Shown here: positions 26,270 to 34,159 of the stretch, piece by piece
Position numbering within the stretch: the stretch's first letter is position 1
Layout of the letters: each line of letters begins with the position of its first letter
Assembly (NCBI GenBank): GCA_024650045.1
Contig: JANKMU010000002.1
Span: forward strand, 104,061-168,060
DNA from: Mycoplasmatota bacterium
Lineage (GTDB): Bacteria; Bacillota_I; Bacilli_A; Acholeplasmatales; Acholeplasmataceae
Length of the DNA: 64,000 nt
Reading direction: 5' to 3'
Program-made: the position numbers and the translations under genes
The notes under the pieces: generated by a model
Database searches by the model: none
What the model saw: only the letters and a program-made list of their open reading frames with translations
Told to the model about the DNA's origin: nothing

Positions 26270-26980
26270 TTGTACAATTTGTTATTGATATCGAATGATG
26301 TAACGCCTTACGTCGATCTTATTAATTACTTTAAAAAGGATTTTTTTAATGTCTACACTGAGGGATTAGAGTATCTTGACACTAATGTTCAAGATTTGGA
26401 TTCATTTGACTTTATATTACTTAATTTAAATGCAACAGAAACTAGCAACATTAAAATGATTCAATTGATTAAACGTTATGCAGTTTGTCCATTATATCTT
26501 TTTTCAAAAAATCATCTAGCTGAAGAAAAAGCTAGACTTATGGAAGAGGGAGCAGAAGGACATATAGATATTCCTTTTCACAGTCAAGAAATCAGTTCAC
26601 GTATTAAAGCAGTATTAAGATATTTAAATAATGTTAGACGAAATTCTCACAAGTCCGTTAAGATTGGTAAATTAATCATTAACTTCGATAATCGCGAAGT
26701 TATTTATGAAGGCAATCGAATTAAGTTGACAAATGTAGAATACAAATTACTAAAAATATTAGTTGAAAATCATGATAACTTAGTGTCTAAAGATAAAATC
26801 ATCCGTTATGTGTGGGATGACGATTCTTCTGCTACAGATAATGCATTAGGAATTCATATTACAAGACTTAGAAAAAAATTAAAATGTCAAGATGATGTCC
26901 AAATGATTGAAACCATATGGGGGTTAGGATATCGATTAAATCTTAAGGCATGTGAGTATCAAGAAGATATAAATACATAA
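26270..26980 (+). CDS. OmpR/PhoB-type response regulator with a degenerate receiver
   Basis: The 236-residue product has a receiver-like domain (1-115) and an intact winged-helix DNA-binding domain (about 130-232, ending ETIWGLGYRL). The receiver has lost the key residues: the acidic pair is S-N (LLLISND), the phosphorylated Asp is Asn (ILLNLN), the Thr is Ser (LYLFSKN) and the Lys before PF is Ile (HIDIPF). It should therefore act without phosphorylation. The start is TTG 26270, eight bases after GGGGAGG (26255-26261). No histidine kinase gene is nearby. Confidence 0.85.
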   Translation: MYNLLLISNDVTPYVDLINYFKKDFFNVYTEGLEYLDTNVQDLDSFDFILLNLNATETSNIKMIQLIKRYAVCPLYLFSKNHLAEEKARLMEEGAEGHIDIPFHSQEISSRIKAVLRYLNNVRRNSHKSVKIGKLIINFDNREVIYEGNRIKLTNVEYKLLKILVENHDNLVSKDKIIRYVWDDDSSATDNALGIHITRLRKKLKCQDDVQMIETIWGLGYRLNLKACEYQEDINT

Positions 26981-27012
26981 CGATTTTCTTATAACACCTT
27001 TACGATGTTTAC

Positions 27013-27053
27013 TTGATATGGTATGATATGAATATCAAACTATATCTTTGATA
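27013..27053 (+). promoter_or_regulatory. Three alternating TTGATAT arms, candidate operator
   Basis: TTGATAT (27013-27019), ATATCAA (27032-27038) and TTTGATA (27047-27053) form two overlapping inverted repeats directly before the flavodoxin gene. A role as operator or in RNA folding is inferred. Confidence 0.35.
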
Positions 27054-27073
27054 TAAGTATACGCAGGTGTTAT

Positions 27074-27517
27074 ATGAGAAAAGGCATCATCATATATTCG
27101 AAAACAGGAAATACAAGAAGTGTTGCGAATCGCTTAAATGATCTTTTGGATTGCGATTTTTTCGAAGTAACAGCAGCATCTGATAATCCAAGTCTTAAAG
27201 ATGTTGAGCTCGTTGAAGCTCCTCATGTTGATGTTTATAACCATTTAGTTTTCGCATCTCCTGTACATGGTTTTTCATTATCACAAGTTATGTTTACCTA
27301 TTTGAATCAATTGCCTGATCTAACAGATAAGACGATTGATTTATTTATTACACATCACTTCCCATTTGCATGGATGGGTGGTAATCGGACACTTAAACAA
27401 ATGAAACGTATTATTGAAAAGAAAAAAGGAACTATTCGTTACATGACTTCAGTGAACTGGTCTTCTAAGCATAGAGAGTCTGTTATTTTAAACATGGTTG
27501 AGAAGTATTCAAAATGA
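27074..27517 (+). CDS. Flavodoxin-like protein
   Basis: FMN-binding electron carrier, 147 residues. The N-terminal strand and phosphate loop IIIYSKTGNTRSVANRL is the flavodoxin signature, and HLVFASPVHGFSLSQVM follows as the second FMN-contact loop. GCAGGTG is the ribosome site. It overlaps the next gene by four bases (ATGA), which also encodes an FMN-binding protein, so the two probably form one redox unit. Confidence 0.88.
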   Translation: MRKGIIIYSKTGNTRSVANRLNDLLDCDFFEVTAASDNPSLKDVELVEAPHVDVYNHLVFASPVHGFSLSQVMFTYLNQLPDLTDKTIDLFITHHFPFAWMGGNRTLKQMKRIIEKKKGTIRYMTSVNWSSKHRESVILNMVEKYSK

Positions 27518-27903
27518 AAAAACATGTTTATTTGCTGGTTATTTTAACTGTTATCATTCTCATTTTTATTGGTGGTATTATATATTTTGTTAATCTTTCA
27601 AATGCTGAGTTTGAAAAATTAAATGAAATTGAGATTTTAGATGTCGACCTAAGTTTAGTAGAAGATGGTGTTTATCAAGGTGAGTATAAGTCGTTTCCTG
27701 TTGAAGCGATTGTATTAGTAACCGTAGAAAATCATGTGATTACAGATATTGAGATTGTTAAACACTTAACAGGACAAGGTGCAGATGCTGAAGACATTAT
27801 CTTTGATGTGATATTCTTTCAAAGCATCGAAGTCGATATGATCGCAGGAGCAACCTATTCATCAAAAGTAATACTGCTCGCGATTAGGGATGCACTAGAG
27901 TAA
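27514..27903 (+). CDS. Membrane-anchored FMN-binding domain protein
   Basis: The 129-residue product has one N-terminal membrane helix (about 5-27) and an extracellular FMN-binding domain with DMIAGATYSSKVIL near the C-terminus; in RnfG/NqrC-like proteins the Thr of this motif carries covalent FMN. LTGQGADAEDIIFDVIFFQSIEVD is typical of the family. It is coupled to the flavodoxin gene. An ApbE-type flavin transferase, needed to attach FMN, is not in the window. Confidence 0.85.
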   Translation: MKKHVYLLVILTVIILIFIGGIIYFVNLSNAEFEKLNEIEILDVDLSLVEDGVYQGEYKSFPVEAIVLVTVENHVITDIEIVKHLTGQGADAEDIIFDVIFFQSIEVDMIAGATYSSKVILLAIRDALE

Positions 27904-27965
27904 TGAATACGTTATCATTTTGAAGGGATTTAGGCAAAAACTTAATTTTTTATTAAATTTATGAT

Positions 27966-27981
27966 ATCCTAATATTAGGAT
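27966..27981. promoter_or_regulatory. Perfect 16-bp palindrome before the pglF-like gene
   Basis: ATCCTAATATTAGGAT is a perfect palindrome 34 bases before the ATG at 28016, in the promoter area; TATAAA follows at 27984. A repressor or activator site is inferred. Confidence 0.4.
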
Positions 27982-28015
27982 TTATATAAAGAAAACTGAA
28001 AAAGGGGAATAATGC

Positions 28016-29872
28016 ATGAAACGTTCGAGTTTGCAAAGATATGTGAATCTATCTAAGTATATGATCTTCGATGCGATAGCGATTGCTGTCACATATCTTA
28101 TCGCTGTTTTCATGTTTTTAGTTTTAGAAATCCCTGTTGATCAAGAAGCAGTAGTTTATGCGATTCCTTTAGTTATTATATTTAAATTGGTTGTCTTTTA
28201 TTTTTCAGGACTTTACAAAATGTTGGTTAATCATGTTGGTTTTGAAGATGTGATAAGAATTGCAATTGTAGTCATTATATCAAATGTTGCTATTGTACTT
28301 TTTATTTTCATTTCCGAAATTAATTTCATGTATAAGTCAGCATTTTTCTTTATTACCATTGCTGAAATGGGATTGGTTACTCTACCAAGAATATTAAATA
28401 GATTGGTGATTTACTTTAAGACAACAATGGATTGGAATAAAGCGTTAGGTAGAAGAACATTAATCGTTGGTGCTGGATCTGCTGGTGAAATGGTTGTTAA
28501 AGAAGTTTATCGCAATAAAGACTTAAATAATATTCCAGTTGCCTTTTTAGATGATGATCCTAATAAAATAGGAAATAAACTATCAGGTATTAAAATCGTT
28601 GGTCCTATTCAAGATATTCAAATTTTCTTGGATTTATATAAAATTGAAGAAGTTATTATAGCCATCAATGATTTTCCACTTAGAAAATTAAAAGCATTGA
28701 TTGAACTTGTGTCACAAAAAAATGTTAGATTAAAGCGATTAACATCAATTACCGATGTGTCACAAGGCGAAAGAACTCAAATTATCGATGTTAAGATTGA
28801 AGACTTGTTAAATCGTGAAGAGATTATCTTAGATGATGCTGGTATAGAAGGATTTATTAAAGATGAAATTGTATTAGTTACTGGTGGTGGAGGTTCAATT
28901 GGTAGCGAGTTGTGTCGACAAATCGCAGAGTTTAAACCAAAGCAACTCATTATCTTTGATATTTATGAAAATAATGCATATGATATTCAAATGGAATTAG
29001 AACGCAAGTTCAAAAAGTCTGGCGAGTATTTAAATCTAAAAGTATTAATTGGTAGTGTTTATAATCCAATTCGTTTAGAAAATGTGTTTAAAGAATATCG
29101 TCCTACGGTCGTTTTCCATGCTGCAGCATATAAACATGTACCACTTATGGAAGATAGTGCTGTAGAAGCTGTTAGAACCAATGTCATTGGTACTCATCAT
29201 GCTGCTAGACTTGCTAATCAGTATGAAGTTAAAAAGTTCGTCTTGGTAAGTAGTGATAAAGCAGTAAGAAGTACAAATGTCATGGGAGCAACCAAAAGAT
29301 TTGCAGAACTGATTATTGAAGAACAAAACAATCATAGTAAAGTAACTAAATTTAGTGCTGTACGTTTTGGTAATGTTTTAGGTAGTAATGGTAGTGTCAT
29401 TCCATTATTTAAAAAACAAATCCAAGATGGTGGACCGATTACTGTTACAGATCCAGAAATCACAAGATACTTTATGACGATTCCTGAAGCTGTTGGTTTA
29501 ATTTTACAATGTGCTGTTTATGCACAAGGTGGCGAAGTCTTTATTTTAGATATGGGTGAACCCGTTAAGATTAAAGATTTAGCTGAAAAGATGATTAGTT
29601 TAGCAGGGCTGAAACCAAACATTGATATTATGGTTGAATATGTAGGTCTTAGACCTGGTGAGAAGTTATATGAAGAATTATTAATTGATCATGAGTATGA
29701 CCATCACTTAAGAACAGCAAATGATAAGATATATATTGAGAAGCAAAAACATGTTGAAGCGAGTGAGTTAGAGTTAGATCAGATTATGAAGACTTTTGAA
29801 GAAAAGACAAATTACGATGTGAAACTGATGGTTAAAAAGGTTGTTAAAACATATAAAACAAACGGGAAATAA
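28016..29872 (+). CDS. pglF: UDP-GlcNAc 4,6-dehydratase, PglF/CapD type
   Basis: Membrane-bound dehydratase that makes UDP-4-keto-6-deoxy-GlcNAc, first step to bacillosamine or FucNAc-type sugars. The 618-residue product has four membrane helices (about 15-115), a CoA-binding-like domain (RTLIVGAGSAGEMVV), then the SDR catalytic domain: VTGGGGSIGSELCRQI for NAD, KHVPLMED, and SSDKAVRSTNVMGATKR, the active-site stretch of this membrane class. AAGGGGA supports the start. The matching PglD, PglE and PglC genes are at 48-51 kb. Confidence 0.92.
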   Translation: MKRSSLQRYVNLSKYMIFDAIAIAVTYLIAVFMFLVLEIPVDQEAVVYAIPLVIIFKLVVFYFSGLYKMLVNHVGFEDVIRIAIVVIISNVAIVLFIFISEINFMYKSAFFFITIAEMGLVTLPRILNRLVIYFKTTMDWNKALGRRTLIVGAGSAGEMVVKEVYRNKDLNNIPVAFLDDDPNKIGNKLSGIKIVGPIQDIQIFLDLYKIEEVIIAINDFPLRKLKALIELVSQKNVRLKRLTSITDVSQGERTQIIDVKIEDLLNREEIILDDAGIEGFIKDEIVLVTGGGGSIGSELCRQIAEFKPKQLIIFDIYENNAYDIQMELERKFKKSGEYLNLKVLIGSVYNPIRLENVFKEYRPTVVFHAAAYKHVPLMEDSAVEAVRTNVIGTHHAARLANQYEVKKFVLVSSDKAVRSTNVMGATKRFAELIIEEQNNHSKVTKFSAVRFGNVLGSNGSVIPLFKKQIQDGGPITVTDPEITRYFMTIPEAVGLILQCAVYAQGGEVFILDMGEPVKIKDLAEKMISLAGLKPNIDIMVEYVGLRPGEKLYEELLIDHEYDHHLRTANDKIYIEKQKHVEASELELDQIMKTFEEKTNYDVKLMVKKVVKTYKTNGK

Positions 29873-29884
29873 ATCAAAAGACAA

Positions 29885-29919
29885 CGGGTTACTCAAGATG
29901 ATGAGTAACCCGCTTTTTT
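29885..29919 (+). terminator. Rho-independent terminator of pglF
   Basis: Perfect 11-bp stem CGGGTTACTCA/TGAGTAACCCG, six-base loop, then T6. The T-run overlaps the birA stop on the other strand. Confidence 0.88.
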
Positions 29920-30637
29920 ATTTTAAAATTGAAACTTCTCCGCTTGATAAAGACATTTCTTTGTCTTTTATTTTTACTAAGAGGTGTCCGTTATTTTGAA
30001 TAGTTAAGACTTTAGCTTGTTTCGTGTTATCTTGATCGATAAATGATATTGTTTTATTTTTTAATGCATGATGCAAGTTACAATAATCAATCACAAATTG
30101 AGAGTTTTTTTGATATGTTTGATAATCCATTTCGAACTGTTTAATGAGTTCTTGATAAATGATTTCTTTATCATAGACTTGATTCGTTTTTAAAAATAAC
30201 GAAGTCGCAATATCTTTAATCTCAGGTATAAATGACTGATGATTAATGTTTACTCCAAAACCAATAATGATTGCAGATACTTGATTATCTTCTATAATTG
30301 ATTCTACAAGGATGCCTGCAATTTTTTTATTGTTAACTAATAAATCATTTGGCCATTTAATTTTTATATCTAAATCATATTGACTTAACACTTGATGAAG
30401 CGATTTTGCAGCAAGAAGTGGTAATAAGTTAATTTGATCATAGGCTAAGTTAGTTTTTAAGAGTAAGGAGCACATTAATGAATCATTGTTTCCAAACCAT
30501 GTTTTGGAAACTCTACCTTTACCAGCTGTTTGAACATCCGCTGATAACCAAGTATGATAATCTATTTTTTGATAGTTTTTCTTTAAATAAGTGTTGGTTG
30601 AATCGACTGATTCTAGATGAATTTGATTCGTTATCAT
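29918..30637 (-). CDS. birA: Biotin-protein ligase
   Basis: Attaches biotin to the carrier Lys of biotin enzymes. The 239-residue product is the short form without the DNA-binding domain of E. coli BirA, so it should not repress transcription: STNTYLKK, GKGRVSKTWFGNNDSLMCSLLL (biotinyl-AMP loop) and KWPNDLLVNNKKIAGILVE are all present. It ends the oxaloacetate decarboxylase operon and overlaps oadB by four bases, so its likely client is the biotin carrier at 31803. Confidence 0.94.
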   Translation of the reverse strand: MITNQIHLESVDSTNTYLKKNYQKIDYHTWLSADVQTAGKGRVSKTWFGNNDSLMCSLLLKTNLAYDQINLLPLLAAKSLHQVLSQYDLDIKIKWPNDLLVNNKKIAGILVESIIEDNQVSAIIIGFGVNINHQSFIPEIKDIATSLFLKTNQVYDKEIIYQELIKQFEMDYQTYQKNSQFVIDYCNLHHALKNKTISFIDQDNTKQAKVLTIQNNGHLLVKIKDKEMSLSSGEVSILK

Positions 30638-31806
30638 ACGAAGAACATTAAGAATAGACCAGCTGCAATCGCACTACCAATCACACCAGCAACGTTTGGT
30701 CCCATAGCATGCATCAATAAATAGTTTTCTTGGTCGACTTTTTGACCTTCAATATGAACGACACGTGCAGCCATTGGTACAGCGGATACACCTGCAGCAC
30801 CAATCATTGGATTGACCTTACCATGTGTTAGTTTACACATGATTTTACCACCGATAACACCTGAAGCGGTTGCTACAGAAAATGCAAATAAACCAAGAGC
30901 AATAATCATTAATGTTTCTAATCTTAAAAATGAAGTACCCATGGTTGTCGCACCTATTGATAGACCTAGAAGAATTGTAATAATGTATAATAGTGATTCT
31001 CCAGCCGTCTTTGTTAAGTTAGGAACAACCTTAGATTCTTTAATTAGGTTTCCTAACATCAGCATACCAATAATGGGTGCAGAAGATGGAATTAAAGTCA
31101 TACAGACAACACTTACAATAATTGGAAAGAATATTTTTTCAGTTTGTCTAACTTCTCTTAATTGTTCCATTTTAATAGCACGTTCTTTTTTTGTAGTGAG
31201 TAATTTAATAATTGGAGGTTGAATCATAGGCACAAGTGCCATATAAGAATAAGCAGCTAGTGATATCGCGCCAATTAAATGCGGTGCTAAGCGACTTGAT
31301 AGAAGAATAGATGTTGGTCCATCTGCACCACCGATAATCCCTATAGATGCCGATTCTGGGCCACTAAAGCCTAAGATAATCGCGCCAATAAAGGTTAAGA
31401 AGATCCCAACTTGAGCTGCAGCACCTAATAACATACTTTTAGGATTCGCGATGAGTGGTCCAAAGTCTGTTGTTGCACCAATACCTAAAAAGATTAAAGG
31501 CGGATAAATACCTAACTTAACACCATAATATAAAAATCCTAGTAAACCACTATAGGTTGCAACCTCTTCACCATCAACGATCTTAATCGTTTCAACAAAC
31601 ATACCCGTGTTTGGGATGTTGACTAACAACATCGCAAACCCAATAGGTATTAACAAGTATGGTTCAAACTTTTTAAAGACAGCTAAATAAATCAAAATAA
31701 GTGAAATGATAATCATCACTAAGTATTTCCAACCACCTGGCTCAAAAAAGAAATAGATTCCAGTACTTTCGAAAAAATCAATGAGTGATTGTATCATACC
31801 AATCAC
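30634..31806 (-). CDS. oadB: Na+-transporting oxaloacetate decarboxylase, beta subunit
   Basis: The membrane subunit that decarboxylates carboxybiotin and exports Na+. The 390-residue product has 9-10 membrane segments, the conserved IGIIGGADGPTSI stretch containing the functional Asp, and GAAGVSAVPMAARVVH near the C-terminus with conserved polar residues. It overlaps the biotin carrier gene by four bases and birA by four, so all are co-translated. The same subunit serves methylmalonyl-CoA decarboxylases; the adjacent OadA favours oxaloacetate. Confidence 0.95.
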   Translation of the reverse strand: MIGMIQSLIDFFESTGIYFFFEPGGWKYLVMIIISLILIYLAVFKKFEPYLLIPIGFAMLLVNIPNTGMFVETIKIVDGEEVATYSGLLGFLYYGVKLGIYPPLIFLGIGATTDFGPLIANPKSMLLGAAAQVGIFLTFIGAIILGFSGPESASIGIIGGADGPTSILLSSRLAPHLIGAISLAAYSYMALVPMIQPPIIKLLTTKKERAIKMEQLREVRQTEKIFFPIIVSVVCMTLIPSSAPIIGMLMLGNLIKESKVVPNLTKTAGESLLYIITILLGLSIGATTMGTSFLRLETLMIIALGLFAFSVATASGVIGGKIMCKLTHGKVNPMIGAAGVSAVPMAARVVHIEGQKVDQENYLLMHAMGPNVAGVIGSAIAAGLFLMFFV

Positions 31807-32129
31807 CCAATAACCAACATCAGTTGATTAAGTTCCACTTTTTGATTTTCTTTAATTAAAAGTTGTCTAACATATCCATCAACTGGGCATAAGATGTCAT
31901 TTTCTAGTTTCATAGCTTCTAAAACCATTAAGACATCACCTTTTTTAACAACGCTACCTACTTTAACATTAAGAGTTGTTATTTTACCTTGCATAGGTGC
32001 TAAAACATTTGTTGTTGATTCATTAGATGTTTCTTCTTTTTTAGGTTGTACTTTGGATTCTTTTTCTTCAATACTTTCAACTTCAACTTCGTAAGTTTTT
32101 CCATTTACATTAATTTTGTAGAGTTTCAT
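31803..32129 (-). CDS. Biotin carrier protein of the decarboxylase
   Basis: The 108-residue product has a flexible acidic/basic linker (about residues 18-40) and a biotinyl domain with the biotinylation motif VLEAMKLEND (Lys target) and CPVDGYVRQLLI. It corresponds to the C-terminal part that is fused to OadA in Klebsiella; here it is a separate protein, as in methylmalonyl-CoA decarboxylases. Overlaps oadB by four bases. Confidence 0.94.
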   Translation of the reverse strand: MKLYKINVNGKTYEVEVESIEEKESKVQPKKEETSNESTTNVLAPMQGKITTLNVKVGSVVKKGDVLMVLEAMKLENDILCPVDGYVRQLLIKENQKVELNQLMLVIG

Positions 32130-32142
32130 AGTCTATGTCCTT

Positions 32143-32439
32143 TCAGGATACGGTAATCTCTTTAACAGAGACAACACGTACATCTTTTTTAATTTTTTCA
32201 TAATAATCGATTGAAGCTACTAATGCAGCAACCATCATTTGTTCATCTTTAATATCTGAAAAGTTAAAAGGTATTGAATCGGATTCTTCCGTGACTGGAA
32301 GAACTTGTTTCGGTTTTGCTTGAAAGTATTTCAGTGATTGAATCGATAATGCAATAAATCCTAAGATTAAGAACACAATCATGACACTAAATAAAGAGAT
32401 AAGTAGACCTTCTTCTAAAGTCGATATTAAAATCATCAT
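32143..32439 (-). CDS. oadG: Oxaloacetate decarboxylase gamma-like subunit
   Basis: The 98-residue product has one N-terminal membrane helix (about 10-33) followed by a polar tail, the layout of OadG, which joins the alpha subunit to the membrane beta subunit. Sequence conservation in this family is low, so the call depends strongly on its position between oadA and the carrier gene. It overlaps oadA by four bases. The tail SIDYYEKIKKDVRVVSV is of no known motif. Confidence 0.8.
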   Translation of the reverse strand: MMILISTLEEGLLISLFSVMIVFLILGFIALSIQSLKYFQAKPKQVLPVTEESDSIPFNFSDIKDEQMMVAALVASIDYYEKIKKDVRVVSVKEITVS

Positions 32440-33836
32440 GATGCGTCACCTCCTATGGTGACGCTAAATGCATAAACTTCCTTTTTAGGTTTAGGTTTCT
32501 CTTGATATTTCTTTTCAAGAAACTCTATAGCTACTTTACCAAACAAGGCGATAGATAGAAGATCTTCATCTGATTTGGCAAATCCTTCATATTTTTTCTT
32601 TAAATCTTCAAATTCAGGCTTTAAGTCATCTGCCGGTCTATGGGTAATGACTTCATCGTTGCCGATAATCTTCGCTAGCACCATGGAGTTGACTTTCGCA
32701 GGTGCTTTGCCATATAAACCATGAAGATACTCTTTAACTTCTTTAGAAACGATTTTATAAGGGTTATCGGTCATCACGTTCATAACCGCTTGAGTACCCA
32801 CCATTTGAGAGATTGGAGTAACTAAAGGCGGATATCCTAAGTCTTTTCTAACTCTAGGAACTTCCTTTAAAACTTTTTCATAATATTCCATTTGGTTTTG
32901 TTCTTTCAGTTGACTCATAAGGTTTGATAACATACCACCAGGCACTTGATATTCAAGAATACTTGGATTTGATGTTAATGCTTTAGGATTGAGTATTCCA
33001 TTTTTTAAATATTCATCTTTAATAATCGTAAGTTTGGTTGCTGCTTGGTTTAATTTGTGAATATCTAATTTTGGATCATGTGGTGTATCTTTTAAGATGT
33101 AATGAAATGCTTCAGTAGCAACTTGAGATGTTCCACCAGATAAAGGTGATAATGCTGTGTCGATGATATCGACACCAGCTTCAATTGCTTTAAGGTAGGT
33201 TGCTTCCATAATTCCTGCAGTCGCGTGACTATGGAGATTAATTGGAAGTTTGGTGTTTTTCTTAAGTTGTGAGATTAAGTTATATGCATCATGTGGTAGT
33301 AGTATACCTGCCATATCTTTAATACATAAAGAATCAGCACCCATAGATTCAACTTCTTGAGCAAGTTTAACATAATAGTCTACTGTATGGACAGGAGAAG
33401 TTGTATAAGATAATGCGATTTGACAATGCCCCCCATATTTTTTAGTAGCATCAACTGCTGATTTTAAATTTCTAATATCATTTAAAGCATCAAAAATACG
33501 AATGATGTCAATACCATTTTCTAAAGACTTTTGGACGAATTTTTCAACGATATCGTCAGCATAGTGACGATATCCTAAAATGTTTTGTCCTCTAAATAAC
33601 ATTTGAAGTTTGGTATTTGGTGCTAATTTCTTGATTTCTCTAAGTCTTTCCCATGGATCTTCATCTAAAAAACGTAGACAAGCGTCAAAGGTTGCGCCTC
33701 CCCACACTTCTAGTGCATGAAATCCTGCTTGATCGAGTTCTGGAACGATGGATAATATATCTTTAGTTGTCATCCGTGTTGCCATTAAAGATTGATGGCC
33801 GTCACGTAGTGATGTTTCAACGATTTTTACTGCCAT
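32436..33836 (-). CDS. oadA: Oxaloacetate decarboxylase alpha subunit (carboxyltransferase)
   Basis: Transfers CO2 from oxaloacetate to biotin. The 466-residue product has the DRE-TIM start VETSLRDGHQS (metal Asp), KDMAGIL, INLHSHATAG (metal His) and the PYC/OadA domain with PGGMLSNLMSQLKEQNQ; it lacks the C-terminal biotin domain, which is encoded separately. Could also act as a pyruvate-carboxylase-type transferase, but the OadB context favours a Na+-pumping decarboxylase. AAGGAG is 10 bases upstream on the minus strand. Confidence 0.94.
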   Translation of the reverse strand: MAVKIVETSLRDGHQSLMATRMTTKDILSIVPELDQAGFHALEVWGGATFDACLRFLDEDPWERLREIKKLAPNTKLQMLFRGQNILGYRHYADDIVEKFVQKSLENGIDIIRIFDALNDIRNLKSAVDATKKYGGHCQIALSYTTSPVHTVDYYVKLAQEVESMGADSLCIKDMAGILLPHDAYNLISQLKKNTKLPINLHSHATAGIMEATYLKAIEAGVDIIDTALSPLSGGTSQVATEAFHYILKDTPHDPKLDIHKLNQAATKLTIIKDEYLKNGILNPKALTSNPSILEYQVPGGMLSNLMSQLKEQNQMEYYEKVLKEVPRVRKDLGYPPLVTPISQMVGTQAVMNVMTDNPYKIVSKEVKEYLHGLYGKAPAKVNSMVLAKIIGNDEVITHRPADDLKPEFEDLKKKYEGFAKSDEDLLSIALFGKVAIEFLEKKYQEKPKPKKEVYAFSVTIGGDAS

Positions 33837-34159
33837 TAGTTTGCATCTCCTTGTTGGTTTTATATAAAAAAAGATTATGAAAGTGCTTCCATAACAATTT
33901 TAACATATGTTAAGACTTATTTCGAGTATAAAAGTGAGAAAATTTTTTTTGATATAATATAAGAAATTAAATTTCTAAATTTGCACTAGTTAGTATTAAA
34001 ATCATATGGATTGTACATTCATTTGTAAACATAAAATTGTGTGTTTTGAAATATTAAAAACTATAATATCAAGAAAAATTTATATAAATACATAAAAGAA
34101 TATAAGAGAAGCGACTCAATTGAATCGCTTCTTAATCTTAAAAACAATAAAAACAGAAC
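33837..34159. other. Gene-free region before oadA and behind the ABC gene
   Basis: 323 bases with no credible gene. It holds a 14-bp palindrome TTAACATATGTTAA (33900-33913) about 65 bases before oadA, a plus-strand TGATATAAT box (33950-33958) with no gene after it, and a hairpin at 34104-34133. Confidence 0.5.
34104..34133 (-). terminator. Weak terminator-like hairpin after the ABC transporter gene
   Basis: AGAAGCGA(C/T)TCAATTGA(A/G)TCGCTTCT forms a long stem on either strand. The U-tract on the minus strand is poor, so termination may be inefficient. Confidence 0.5.

Noticed and set aside
30812-31222. 136-residue plus-strand frame within oadB
   Set aside because: Shadow of a strongly conserved membrane subunit gene on the other strand; no promoter or ribosome site.
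33900-33913. 14-bp palindrome TTAACATATGTTAA as an operator of oadA
   Set aside because: Palindromes of this length made almost only of A and T are expected by chance several times in 64 kb of AT-rich DNA; no second copy near the gene.
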